Origin: Flavobacteriales bacterium
Lineage (GTDB): Bacteria > Bacteroidota > Bacteroidia > NS11-12g > UBA955
Reading direction: 5' to 3'
Assembly: GCA_947463095.1 (NCBI GenBank)
Contig: CANHRE010000010.1
Span: 1-50,721, forward strand
DNA length: 50,721 nucleotides
Of this stretch, positions 25,388-33,345 are shown one piece after another (the first letter of the stretch is position 1; every line of letters begins with the position of its first letter). Both the position numbers and the translations under genes were made by a program. The notes under the pieces are model-generated. The model was not told the DNA's origin, did not search any database, and was given only the letters and a program-made list of their open reading frames with translations.

Positions 25388-26479
25388 ATGCGTCCCGGAT
25401 TCATCTTTTCAAAACCCCTGAAAGGGAAGCATAAAAACCCATTCGACACCCTGTACCCCTTGTTCAGGGAGTTGTTGGTGCACACCAGCGGCGACGTTGC
25501 GGAAGCGCTGGACTGGCTTACGGAATTAGACAAACAATACGACCTTACAGAAGGTCAATACGGCATTGGTGACTTTATAGAAGATCTGAAGCAGCTGGGC
25601 TATCTGAAGGAGGGCGAAGACGGCACCTTATCAGCTTCCCCGAAAACGGAACAGGACATGAGGCGCGGGGCGCTGGAACAAGTATTCGGCACCTTAAAAA
25701 AGGGGAAAGATGGACAGCATAAAACTACATTGCCCGGTGCCGGTTCTGAATTAGGCAGCGGGTTCAGGGCCTTTCAGTTCGGCGACGCTCCTGACCATAT
25801 CAACGCCACGGAAAGCATCCGCAATGCGCATATACGCACCGGCCATCGTGGCGGTCCACTGAGTGAGCAGGACTTGGTGGTTTCGGAACAGGAGCATTCC
25901 ACCCAAACAAGTACGGTGCTGATGATTGATGTGAGCCACAGCATGATTCTGTATGGCGAAGACCGCATCACGCCTGCAAAAAAGGTGGCCATGGCACTGG
26001 CTGAACTCATCCGCATCCGATACCCCAAGGATACCCTTGATGTGCTGGCCTTCGGCGACGACGCCTGGCCCATTGAAGTGAAAGATTTGCCCTACCTCAG
26101 CGCAGGTCCATTTCACACCAATACCATTGCCGGCCTGGAACTTGCTATGAACTTGCTTCGCCGCAGGCGCAATCCCAACAAGCAAATCCTGATGATTACC
26201 GATGGCAAGCCCACCTGCATGAAAGAAGGCGGGAAGTACTACAAAAACAGTTTCGGGCTGGACAGAAAAATCGTGAACCGCACGCTGGACATGGCCGCAC
26301 AATGCCGTCGGCTCCACATTCCCATCACCACGTTTATGATTGCCCGCGATTCATGGCTGCAGGAATTTGTACAGCGCTTTACCGAGGTGAATGCAGGCAA
26401 GGCCTATTATACTCAGGCCGATGGTCTGGGATCCTTCATTATGGAAGATTTCGAGCGCAACCGCAAGAAACGGGTCTAG
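25388..26479 (+). CDS. Cytoplasmic VWA-domain protein
   Basis: The 363-residue protein has no signal peptide or membrane segment. Its C-terminal half is a von Willebrand factor A domain with the MIDAS motif DVSHSM at Asp181, followed by TNTIAGLELAMNLLRRRRNP and QILMITDGKPT; the N-terminal part (about 1-150) is helical and specific to a bacterial VWA group. Members usually work with a MoxR-type AAA+ ATPase encoded next door, as in magnesium-chelatase-like complexes, but no such ATPase is adjacent here. It overlaps the convergent kynureninase gene by 4 bases. Confidence 0.86.
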   Translation: MRPGFIFSKPLKGKHKNPFDTLYPLFRELLVHTSGDVAEALDWLTELDKQYDLTEGQYGIGDFIEDLKQLGYLKEGEDGTLSASPKTEQDMRRGALEQVFGTLKKGKDGQHKTTLPGAGSELGSGFRAFQFGDAPDHINATESIRNAHIRTGHRGGPLSEQDLVVSEQEHSTQTSTVLMIDVSHSMILYGEDRITPAKKVAMALAELIRIRYPKDTLDVLAFGDDAWPIEVKDLPYLSAGPFHTNTIAGLELAMNLLRRRRNPNKQILMITDGKPTCMKEGGKYYKNSFGLDRKIVNRTLDMAAQCRRLHIPITTFMIARDSWLQEFVQRFTEVNAGKAYYTQADGLGSFIMEDFERNRKKRV

Positions 26480-27744
26480 ACGAAGCTGCGCAGGGCCGCT
26501 CCCAGTCGGTACACATCATCAAAGCTGTTGTACATAGGCACGGGTGCCAGCCTGATAACATCAGGTTCGCGCCAGTCGGCCACAATACCCTGTTCGCTCA
26601 GGTGCTGAAACAAGGCTCTTCCTCCCGAACCGCACAAAACGGAAATCTGCGCGCCGCGATGTGGCAATGGTGGGGTAATGATGTTAAAGGAAAGCCGTTC
26701 ATTTTGCCGCGCAGACTCCAGCAGCGTATACTCCAGATAGGCTGTGAGCTGTTCGCTTTTTTGCCACAGCGCCTCCATACCTGCCTGATCAAATAATTCC
26801 AGGCTGGCCAGGTGGGCGGCCATGCTCAGCACCGGAGCATTGCTCAACTGCCATCCCGCAGCACCGGGTTCTGGGATATACCCTTTCTGCATCAGGAAAC
26901 GCTCGTCTTCCTTATGTCCCCACCAGCCTGCAAAGCGAGGCGTATCAGGATTCAGTGCATGCCGCTCATGGATGAATACGCCGCTCACCCCTCCTGGGCC
27001 GCTGTTCAGGTACTTGTAGGAGCACCATGCTGCAAAATCAACCCCCCAGTCATGCAGCGACAAACGCAGGTTTCCAGCAGCATGTGCCAGGTCGAAACCT
27101 ACCAGCGCTCCCTGTTCATGCGCTGCTTTAGTGATTGCCTTTAAGTCGAAGGCCTGACCGGTATAATACTGTACACCGCTAAAGAACACGAGTGACAGCG
27201 CGGGGCCATGTTCGCCGATGGCCTCGAGGATATCGTCGGGACGCAACGCATATTCACCTTCTCGGGGTTTGAGTTCAACAATGGCTTCATCGGGATTGAA
27301 GCCGTGAAAGCGCACCTGGCTCTCCACTGCGTACATATCGCTGGGAAAAGCTGCTGCTTCCATGAGTATCTTGAAACGACCTGCAGTGGGGCGGTAAAAA
27401 CTCACCATCAGCAGGTGCAGATTCACGGTAAGGTTGTTCATCACCACCACTTCAAGGGGTTTCGCGCCGACCAGCCGTGCTGCCGGTTCGGTAAGAAACT
27501 TATGATAATGAAACCAGGGGCGAGTACCGTTAAAATGGCCTTCTACCCCATGTTGCGCCCACTGATCCAATTCCTCTTTCAGGTAATGCCCTGTTTGCAC
27601 AGGCTGAAGACCCAAGGAGTTCCCGCAGAAATAAGCCACAGGCTCACCCTGATGCTTCGGGAAAAAAAATTGATTGCGGAACGCGGCCAGGGGGTCTTTC
27701 GCATCGGCCTCCAGGGCATAAGCCCGCGACAGGTTCATGTGCAT
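26476..27744 (-). CDS. kynU: Kynureninase
   Basis: This PLP enzyme (422 residues) splits kynurenine or 3-hydroxykynurenine into anthranilate or 3-hydroxyanthranilate plus alanine. Recognisable segments are YFCGNSLGLQPVQTGHYLKE, WFHYHKFLTEPAARLVGA, VVVMNNLTVNLHLLM, FDLAHAAGNLRL and the PLP-lysine motif WCSYKYLNSGPGG (Lys244). The C-terminal LCGSGGRALFQHLSEQGIVA and REPDVIRLAPVPMYNS are also typical. The ATG at 27744 is chosen because an exact -7 element ends 6 bases before it; the next ATG (27738) is possible, and the in-frame extension to 27810 would start upstream of the promoter. No other tryptophan-catabolism gene is in the window. Confidence 0.95.
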   Translation of the reverse strand: MHMNLSRAYALEADAKDPLAAFRNQFFFPKHQGEPVAYFCGNSLGLQPVQTGHYLKEELDQWAQHGVEGHFNGTRPWFHYHKFLTEPAARLVGAKPLEVVVMNNLTVNLHLLMVSFYRPTAGRFKILMEAAAFPSDMYAVESQVRFHGFNPDEAIVELKPREGEYALRPDDILEAIGEHGPALSLVFFSGVQYYTGQAFDLKAITKAAHEQGALVGFDLAHAAGNLRLSLHDWGVDFAAWCSYKYLNSGPGGVSGVFIHERHALNPDTPRFAGWWGHKEDERFLMQKGYIPEPGAAGWQLSNAPVLSMAAHLASLELFDQAGMEALWQKSEQLTAYLEYTLLESARQNERLSFNIITPPLPHRGAQISVLCGSGGRALFQHLSEQGIVADWREPDVIRLAPVPMYNSFDDVYRLGAALRSFV

Positions 27745-27750
27745 GCACGG

Positions 27751-27777
27751 CAAAAATACTGGCATTCTCATACACAA
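27751..27777 (-). promoter_or_regulatory. Promoter of kynU
   Basis: On the minus strand, TATTTTTG (27758-27751) is an exact TAnnTTTG match, with TTG (27777-27775) 16 bases upstream of it. The first ATG of kynU follows after only 6 bases. Confidence 0.6.
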
Positions 27778-27813
27778 TGACTCAGCGGTTTTTTCCATTC
27801 TTCCTTTCAAGAC

Positions 27814-27843
27814 TTTGTAAATGATTTTTTTTTGATAATTTTG
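27814..27843 (+). promoter_or_regulatory. Promoter of tRNA-Gln
   Basis: TTTG (27814-27817), an 18-base spacer and TAATTTTG (27836-27843) match the Bacteroidota -33/-7 consensus well. The tRNA begins 10 bases after the -7 element, leaving a short leader for RNase P. Confidence 0.75.
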
Positions 27844-27853
27844 CGGCCCCGAT

Positions 27854-27929
27854 TGTCCGATGGTGTAACTGGCAACACGTCTGATTTTGGTTCAGAAGAG
27901 TCTAGGTTCGAGCCCTAGTCGGACAACCA
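27854..27929 (+). tRNA. tRNA-Gln (anticodon UUG)
   Basis: The 76-base gene folds into a standard cloverleaf. The acceptor arm TGTCCGA (27854-27860) pairs with TCGGACA (27919-27925), followed by the discriminator A and an encoded CCA (27927-27929). The anticodon stem TCTGA/TCAGA encloses the loop TTTTGGT, giving the anticodon TTG at 27887-27889, which reads CAA (Gln). The T arm TCTAGGTTCGAGCCCTAG is regular. Confidence 0.96.
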
Positions 27930-27998
27930 ATTAACCCTGCATTGATGATAATCATTGAAAGCTTTAACTTTCGGTGATGAAAGTAAATTCTCAGCGGT

Positions 27999-28988
27999 AT
28001 GTCAAGTATTATAAACCCCGTTAAGCTGTTCTCTGGCAGCGCGTCGCTCGACCTTAGTCTGAGCATCTCCGAATACTACGGTAAAGAATTAGGCCAGATG
28101 GCCGTTAACCGATTCAGTGACGGTGAATTTCAACCCAGTTTCAATGAGAGCATCAGGGGATGCGACCTGTTCCTGATTCAAAGCACCTATCCTTCTGCAG
28201 ATAATCTTCTTGAGTTGCTGATGATGATTGATGCGGCCAAACGCGCCAGTGCCAACTACATCACGGCGGTTATTCCATATTTCGGCTTTGCCCGCCAAGA
28301 CCGTAAAGACAAGCCAAGGGTTTCCATCGGTTCCAAACTGGTGGCCGATTTACTCACGGCAGCAGGAACCAGCAGGATTATGACCATGGAGTTGCATGCG
28401 CCGCAAATTCAGGGCTTCTTCAACATACCCGTTGACCACTTGGAAAGCGCCATCATCTTTATTCCGTACATACGCAGCCTCAACTTGCCCAACCTCACCA
28501 TAGCCGCGCCCGATGTAGGAGCATCAAACCGCATCAGGGAAGTTGCGAAGCAGCTGAATGTACCTATGGTTATATGCGACAAGGAACGACGCAGGCCGAA
28601 TGAAGTAGCGAACATGACGGTGATTGGTGAAGTGAAAGACGCAGACATTGTGCTGGTTGACGACATCATCGATACCGGCGGAACCCTGTGCAAGGCTGCT
28701 GAGATGCTGATGGAAAAAGGTGCCAGAAGTGTTCGGGCTATGTGTGCGCATCCCGTGCTTTCCGGTAAGGCTTACGAGAACATCGAAAATTCTGCGCTTG
28801 CAGAACTGGTGGTTACGGACACCATACCGCTGAAAAAACACTGTTCAAAAATCAAGGTTCTCAGCGTGGCGCCGCTTTTTGCCCGTGCCATTCGCAATGT
28901 GCATGAATATGGCAGTATCAGTTCCCTCTTCCGAATACATCAGTCGGTACAGGGTACCCTCAATCTTAATAAGAATCAACAGGGTTAA
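27999..28988 (+). CDS. prs: Ribose-phosphate pyrophosphokinase (PRPP synthetase)
   Basis: The enzyme makes PRPP from ribose 5-phosphate and ATP for nucleotide, NAD, His and Trp synthesis. The 329-residue sequence shows NRFSDGEFQPSFNESIRG, YFGFARQDRKDKPRVSIGSK, the divalent-metal and ATP site MTMELHAPQIQGFF, and the PRPP-binding loop VLVDDIIDTGGTLCKAAE. The catalytic flexible loop CDKERRRPNEVANMTVIGEV is present. The ATG at 27999 follows a weak -7-like TAACTTTC (27965-27972). rplY follows after 37 bases, a pairing common in bacteria. Confidence 0.96.
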   Translation: MSSIINPVKLFSGSASLDLSLSISEYYGKELGQMAVNRFSDGEFQPSFNESIRGCDLFLIQSTYPSADNLLELLMMIDAAKRASANYITAVIPYFGFARQDRKDKPRVSIGSKLVADLLTAAGTSRIMTMELHAPQIQGFFNIPVDHLESAIIFIPYIRSLNLPNLTIAAPDVGASNRIREVAKQLNVPMVICDKERRRPNEVANMTVIGEVKDADIVLVDDIIDTGGTLCKAAEMLMEKGARSVRAMCAHPVLSGKAYENIENSALAELVVTDTIPLKKHCSKIKVLSVAPLFARAIRNVHEYGSISSLFRIHQSVQGTLNLNKNQQG

Positions 28989-29025
28989 GCCCTGAATCCC
29001 TTCTAAAACATAAAACGTTCAAAAC

Positions 29026-29619
29026 ATGAAAACCATTTTATTGAAAGCCGAAGAGCGCAAAACGCTCGGTACCAAAGAATCAAAGGCCCTTCGCAGCGAA
29101 GGAAAAGTTCCCTGCGTGATGTACGGCTTGAGCGAACCCCGTCATTTTGCTGTTTATGCAGCTGATTTTACCCATTTAGTATACACCCCAAGCGTGTATA
29201 AAGTTCAACTCGACATTGACGGCAAGCAATACAACGCCATCATGGCCGACCTGCAGTTCCATCCGGTATCTGAGGTTATTCTTCATGCAGACTTCTACGA
29301 AGTAGACCCCAGCAAGGCGGTGCTGATGAATATTCCCATCCAGATTGAAGGAAATGCTCCAGGTGTTCGTGCAGGTGGTAAGCTGGTGAAGAAGATTGCC
29401 AAGCTGCGCGTTCGCGGTTTAATAGGCAACCTCCCCGATTCTATTCCTGTAAATATTGATACCCTGGAAATTGGTCAGAGCGTGAAGGTAAAAGACCTCA
29501 GCGTGAATGGCTTTGAAATTCTTGACTCCAAGGAAAATGCCATTGTAAGCTGTAAAATTACCCGTGCTGCGCTGCAAGCCGAGCAGGCTGCTGCTGCCGA
29601 AGCAAAAGGAAAGAAATAA
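29026..29619 (+). CDS. rplY: 50S ribosomal protein L25 (CTC form)
   Basis: The 197-residue protein has the N-terminal L25 5S-rRNA-binding domain (about 1-92: LKAEERKTLGTKESKALRSE, GKVPCVMYG, ILHADFYEVD) and the C-terminal TL5/CTC beta domain (about 95-180: NIPIQIEGNAPGVRAGGKLV). It ends in an Ala/Glu/Lys-rich tail (AALQAEQAAAAEAKGKK). It binds 5S rRNA in the central protuberance of the 50S subunit. The longer CTC form, as opposed to the short E. coli L25, is normal in this phylum. It lies in a probable operon with prs. Confidence 0.95.
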   Translation: MKTILLKAEERKTLGTKESKALRSEGKVPCVMYGLSEPRHFAVYAADFTHLVYTPSVYKVQLDIDGKQYNAIMADLQFHPVSEVILHADFYEVDPSKAVLMNIPIQIEGNAPGVRAGGKLVKKIAKLRVRGLIGNLPDSIPVNIDTLEIGQSVKVKDLSVNGFEILDSKENAIVSCKITRAALQAEQAAAAEAKGKK

Positions 29620-29624
29620 ACAAC

Positions 29625-30308
29625 TTAAGGTTGTGCTTCAGATGACCCCGGCTCCTCCTGCAGGATCCGGGGTTTTTTGTTGGATGCCACAAACTTGTAT
29701 CGCAAGGCCATACCAAAACTATACTGAGCAGCAAAGGTGCTAAACCCGGATTTGTTGCTGCCGTCCATGCGTAGGGTGCCTTCGGCCTGAAGGATCCATT
29801 TATCGCCAAGGTTTTTTGCCAGTCCCAGGCGCACGTATGGCATCATCGCAAACTTCGGCCAGCTCCGTTCGGTTCCATCACGCACCACGCGATCCTGGAA
29901 ATATTCCACCTGGGAAGCCCTCCAGATGTTGAAGAACCCTGCCTGAACAAAAGGATGCATGCCTTTATCACCGGCCAGGTTCAAACCCAGGCCAACAGGA
30001 AGCGTGTATTGCCGCACCAGGGTTTTTTCAAGTAAGCCACGCGATGTTTGTATATATGGCCGGTAATTTGCCTCTCCCTGATTAAATCCCGCCTGCAGGT
30101 GCAGCAAGTAGTTCAACTCTATGCGTGTTTGGATTCCGGCTGACCATCCAACCGTATTGCTGGTGGTATAATCATTACCCAAAGGCTTACCATAATAAAT
30201 ACGGTAATTATTGAAGTCTGCACTGCCGCCCGGTCCAATAGAAACCTGCGCTCCAACTGCAGTTAAGCGCAACAAGAAAACTGATAAGAATAGAAAGTTC
30301 GGTTTCAT
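29625..30308 (-). CDS. Outer-membrane beta-barrel protein of unknown function
   Basis: The 227-residue product has a signal peptide (MKPNFLFLSVFLLRLTAVGAQ) and amphipathic strands typical of small Bacteroidota porin-like barrels: WSAGIQTRIELNYLLHLQAG, LPVGLGLNLAG, PFVQAGFFNIWRASQ, MPYVRLGLAKNLGDKWILQA and YSFGMALRYKFV. After the last strand is an unusual hydrophilic tail (ASNKKPRILQEEPGSSEAQP), so the chain does not end on the aromatic residue. I cannot name a family more precisely. A -7-like TAGCTTCG (30321-30314 minus) lies 5 bases before the ATG. Its 3' end overlaps the rplY terminator. Confidence 0.75.
   Translation of the reverse strand: MKPNFLFLSVFLLRLTAVGAQVSIGPGGSADFNNYRIYYGKPLGNDYTTSNTVGWSAGIQTRIELNYLLHLQAGFNQGEANYRPYIQTSRGLLEKTLVRQYTLPVGLGLNLAGDKGMHPFVQAGFFNIWRASQVEYFQDRVVRDGTERSWPKFAMMPYVRLGLAKNLGDKWILQAEGTLRMDGSNKSGFSTFAAQYSFGMALRYKFVASNKKPRILQEEPGSSEAQP
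29645..29678 (+). terminator. Intrinsic terminator of prs-rplY, located inside the neighbouring gene
   Basis: ACCCCGG and CCGGGGT enclose a 15-base loop (itself with a short CCT/AGG stem), followed by six Ts. It lies 26 bases past the rplY stop and within the last codons of the convergent outer-membrane gene. Confidence 0.8.
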
Positions 30309-30341
30309 AGAATCGAAGCTACTTCTTTACTATTTAAGAGA

Positions 30342-30365
30342 AAAGCCCCGGCTTAGCGGGGCTTT
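30342..30365 (-). terminator. Intrinsic terminator after the superoxide dismutase gene
   Basis: AAAGCCCCG and CGGGGCTTT form a 9-base-pair stem around a 6-base loop. It begins 18 bases past the sod stop, with A residues (T on the transcript) beyond. Confidence 0.75.
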
Positions 30366-30383
30366 ATAAACGTCGGGTTCGAT

Positions 30384-30989
30384 TTAAAGAGCGGACTCTA
30401 ACCTATGGTTTACCTCGTCCCAGTTAATCACATTCCAAAAGGCGTTGATGTAATCGGGGCGGCGGTTTTGGTAGTGCAGGTAATAAGCGTGCTCCCACAC
30501 ATCCAGACCAAGGATGGGCGTGCCTTTCACTTCCGCGATGTCCATCAATGGGTTGTCCTGATTCGGGGTGCTGGTGATGACCAGTTTTCCGTCATGCACA
30601 ATCAGCCAGGCCCAACCCGATCCGAAGCGGGTAGTAGCGGCCTGATTGAACTGCTCACGCATGGCTTCGAAACTTCCGAAAGCCGCGGAAATATGCTCGC
30701 CCAACTTTCCTGCGGGAACACCACCGCCGTTGGGCTTCATCACCTTCCAGAACATTGAGTGGTTCCAATGACCGCCGCCGTTGTTGCGCACCGCCATTGG
30801 ATACTTGCTGATGTTGCGTATCAGCTCTTCCAGGGGTTTATTGGCATCGGCATGGTCTTTCAGGGCATTATTCAGGTTGTTCACATAAGCCTGGTGGTGC
30901 TTGCCGTGGTGGATTTCCATGGTTCTTGCATCAATATGCGGCTCCAGCGCGTTGAACGCATAATCCAGTGCGGGTAATTCGAATGACAT
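30384..30989 (-). CDS. sodA: Superoxide dismutase, Mn-type
   Basis: The 201-residue enzyme converts superoxide to hydrogen peroxide and oxygen. Metal ligands are visible in [13 protein letters not shown] (His27 region), [11 protein letters not shown], and [11 protein letters not shown] (Asp and His). Family members differ between Fe and Mn by second-shell residues: here Gly-Gly-His in [10 protein letters not shown] and Gln in [11 protein letters not shown] follow the Mn pattern. A cambialistic enzyme cannot be excluded. The ATG at 30989 ([20 protein letters not shown]) is preferred to an in-frame start at 31013. No signal peptide, so it is cytoplasmic. It is a single-gene unit with its own terminator. 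Confidence 0.94.
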   Translation of the reverse strand: MSFELPALDYAFNALEPHIDARTMEIHHGKHHQAYVNNLNNALKDHADANKPLEELIRNISKYPMAVRNNGGGHWNHSMFWKVMKPNGGGVPAGKLGEHISAAFGSFEAMREQFNQAATTRFGSGWAWLIVHDGKLVITSTPNQDNPLMDIAEVKGTPILGLDVWEHAYYLHYQNRRPDYINAFWNVINWDEVNHRLESAL

Positions 30990-31110
30990 GATGATTGGGT
31001 TTTGTATCTTCAAAAAAACAACATTTAATTCAATTTGGTTTGTGCATTTTACCGTTGCCTCCCATCAGCCGTGCATGCGGTAGCTTCGCAGGCGAAACCC
31101 CTGGTACCTC

Positions 31111-31692
31111 ATGTCTGAAATCATGGAATACAGCGCAGCAGCACTGGCCCTTGCCGGAATTGGTTTGATGACCATGCGCAGGCGCCTGGGCTGGATATTG
31201 AATTTTGCCTCCTGTTTACTGTATGCCAGGGTGTTTTTTGAAAGTAAACTTTACGGCGATTCAGGCCTGCAGTTTTTTTTCGCAGCCATGCAGCTTTGGG
31301 GCTGGATGCATTGGAACCGACACCGCACCGATATCGGCCTGAGGCTGCGCTATTTGTCGTTCGACGAAGCCTGGAATACCTTGCTGATGGTATTAGCCGG
31401 AACGCTGCTTTTAGGCTCCTTGTTGCATCATTACACCGATACGGACGTTCCATGGATTGATGCCTTTTGCACCGCCGCCAGCATATTAGGCCAGGTTTTA
31501 CAGGTGATGCGGTTTAGGGAAAACTGGTGGGTATGGATGCTCGTCAACCTGGTTTATATGCCCTTATACCTGCAAAAAGGCCTGACGGCTACTGCGTTGC
31601 TGTATGGCTTGTTCTTCGCCATGGCCTGCTGGGGGTTGCTGCAATGGAACAACATCCTGCGCCAGCAGCAAAAGACTCAAGATTTTACCTGA
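31111..31692 (+). CDS. pnuC: PnuC-type nicotinamide/vitamin nucleoside transporter
   Basis: The 193-residue protein has about seven membrane segments and the PnuC signatures RRRLGWILNFASCLLYARVF, SKLYGDSGLQFFFAAMQLWG followed by WMHW, and ENWWVWMLVNLVYMPLYLQK with WGLLQW at the end. PnuC proteins move nicotinamide riboside by facilitated diffusion; close relatives (PnuT, PnuX) carry thiamine or riboflavin. No TPP or FMN riboswitch is visible in the 97 bases upstream, so the nicotinamide form is more likely, though not certain. The gene overlaps the convergent bshA by 16 bases. Confidence 0.87.
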   Translation: MSEIMEYSAAALALAGIGLMTMRRRLGWILNFASCLLYARVFFESKLYGDSGLQFFFAAMQLWGWMHWNRHRTDIGLRLRYLSFDEAWNTLLMVLAGTLLLGSLLHHYTDTDVPWIDAFCTAASILGQVLQVMRFRENWWVWMLVNLVYMPLYLQKGLTATALLYGLFFAMACWGLLQWNNILRQQQKTQDFT

Positions 31693-32813
31693 GCAGCAAT
31701 CACCTCTTCATAGTAGGATACATAGTCCTGCAGAATTTTTTTCAGGTCAAACTCTTTGGCTTTGTGGAGGGCGTTTTTCCTGAACTCGTGCAAGAGGGTT
31801 TCATCAGAAAGCAAGGCAATGGCATGTCCTGCCATAGCGGCCACATCGCCAACATCACTCAGATAACCGGTTACCCCATGCACATTCACCTCCGGGATAC
31901 CGCCGGCGTTGCTGCTCACCACAGGCACCTCGCAGGCCATGGCTTCCAAAGCAGCCAAACCAAAACTCTCGCTTTCCGATGGCAAAAGGAACAAATCGCA
32001 AACACTGAGGATTTCCTCTATCGCCTCCTGTTTCCCCAGGAAAGTTACCCGGTCGCAGGCATCCAACTCGCGGCATATTTTTTCGATGTTGCTCCGCTCC
32101 GGGCCGTCGCCAATCAGCAGCAATCTGGCTGGCATGGCCTTGCTTACCGCGGCAAATACACGCACCACATCTTCCACACGCTTCACCTTACGGAAATTGC
32201 TTGTATGCACAAGGATACGCTCACCATTGGGCGCGATGGCCTTTTTAAAATGCTCTTTCGGTTTTTTCGAGAAGCGGGTGAAGTCAATAAAGTTGGGAAT
32301 TACCTTGATGTCGCGGGTGATGTGGAAATTGGCATAGGTATCTCTTTTCAAGCTTTCTGAAACGGCCGTTACGCCATCACTGTGGTTGATGCTCCAGCTT
32401 ACTACCGGTTCGAAAGTGGCTTCACGCCCAACCAGAGTTATGTCGGTTCCATGCAGGGTGGTAATCACAGGAATGTTGATGCCCTGCTCCTTCAGGATGA
32501 ATTTGGCCAAAAGCGCTGCACTGGCATGGGGAATGGCATAATGCACGTGCAACAGGTCCAGATGCGCCGTTTTCACAATATCCACCATTTTGCTGGCCAG
32601 GGCCGTTTCATATGGTGCATACTCAAACAGCGGATACTTCAGCACGCTCACCTCATGGTAGAAGATGTTTTCTGAGAAGAAATCCAGCCTGGCGGGCTGA
32701 CTGTAGCTGATGAAGTGCACCGTATGCCCCTTGAAGGCCAGCGCCTTCCCCAATTCTGTGGCCACTACACCGCTGCCCCCGAAGGTGGGATACAAAACAA
32801 TACCAACGTTCAT
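31677..32813 (-). CDS. bshA: N-acetyl-alpha-D-glucosaminyl L-malate synthase BshA
   Basis: This GT4 glycosyltransferase (378 residues) makes GlcNAc-malate, the first step of bacillithiol synthesis. The BshA-specific N terminus GIVLYPTFGGSGVVATELGK is present, as are HVHYAIPHASAA, VITTLHGTDITLVGREATFE, and the donor-binding ESFGLAALEAMACEVPVVSS with GGIPEVN. Length matches the family. The BshB1 gene of the same pathway is encoded near 45 kb; bshC is not in the window. An exact -7 element lies 10 bases before the ATG. Confidence 0.95.
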   Translation of the reverse strand: MNVGIVLYPTFGGSGVVATELGKALAFKGHTVHFISYSQPARLDFFSENIFYHEVSVLKYPLFEYAPYETALASKMVDIVKTAHLDLLHVHYAIPHASAALLAKFILKEQGINIPVITTLHGTDITLVGREATFEPVVSWSINHSDGVTAVSESLKRDTYANFHITRDIKVIPNFIDFTRFSKKPKEHFKKAIAPNGERILVHTSNFRKVKRVEDVVRVFAAVSKAMPARLLLIGDGPERSNIEKICRELDACDRVTFLGKQEAIEEILSVCDLFLLPSESESFGLAALEAMACEVPVVSSNAGGIPEVNVHGVTGYLSDVGDVAAMAGHAIALLSDETLLHEFRKNALHKAKEFDLKKILQDYVSYYEEVIAAQVKS

Positions 32814-32823
32814 GTGATAACAA

Positions 32824-32831
32824 CAAAATTA
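32824..32831 (-). promoter_or_regulatory. Consensus -7 promoter element of bshA
   Basis: TAATTTTG on the minus strand matches TAnnTTTG exactly and is 10 bases before the bshA ATG. It overlaps the gap after the upstream membrane-protein gene. No clear -33 is seen. Confidence 0.55.
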
Positions 32832-32836
32832 CGGGG

Positions 32837-33292
32837 CTAATGGTTGGAAACAGGCCTGCGAATTCCCCGTTCGTAAAGTTCCTTCAGATGCAACAATAAT
32901 ACTGCAAGCCACAACAGCAGTCCCGGCATGGGATAAACGCTCAAATCCGCACCATCGCTGTTATTCATTACCCCGCCTGTATAGGCATAAAGCCAGAACG
33001 GAAACAACAGCAAGAGCAGCACATTCTGAAACAACCAGAAAAGGCGACGACTCATCCCATAGAATAGCACACTCAATGCGGTGTACAGGATCAAGCCCAA
33101 CTGCCATTTCCAGGCAATGCCGATGCCGAAGAACGAGGTGTCCTTACCGAGAATATACGCGCCCAAAATCCAGATATCCGGCACGTGGGAGCCGTAATAT
33201 TTATAACCTTCGGGACCAATAGGCATATACACAAAAGGCGCAGGAAGGCACAACAATGCCAATACAAAGGTCCACTTGATTCTTAGCGGCAT
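32837..33292 (-). CDS. Small integral membrane protein of unknown function
   Basis: The 151-residue protein has about four predicted membrane segments (residues 6-22, 65-80, 86-105 and 124-138). The loop between the first two carries YMPIGPEGYKYYGSHVPDIW, likely outside the membrane. There is a short basic tail (KELYERGIRRPVSNH). I do not recognise a family. It is in the same orientation as bshA, 23 bases upstream of it, so the two may be co-transcribed, but bshA also has its own -7 element. No functional claim is justified. Confidence 0.65.
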   Translation of the reverse strand: MPLRIKWTFVLALLCLPAPFVYMPIGPEGYKYYGSHVPDIWILGAYILGKDTSFFGIGIAWKWQLGLILYTALSVLFYGMSRRLFWLFQNVLLLLLFPFWLYAYTGGVMNNSDGADLSVYPMPGLLLWLAVLLLHLKELYERGIRRPVSNH

Positions 33293-33333
33293 GGCGCTAT
33301 AACGGCGGCACTACGGAAAAATTATTTCACGGG

Positions 33334-33341
33334 TACTTTTG
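33334..33341 (+). promoter_or_regulatory. Consensus -7 promoter element of tadA
   Basis: TACTTTTG matches TAnnTTTG exactly and is only 4 bases before the ATG at 33346, implying a leaderless or nearly leaderless mRNA. Confidence 0.6.
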
Positions 33342-33345
33342 CAGC

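Noticed and set aside
31014-31110. Riboswitch (TPP or FMN) upstream of pnuC
   Set aside because: The conserved cores of neither class are present, and the region is only 97 bases.
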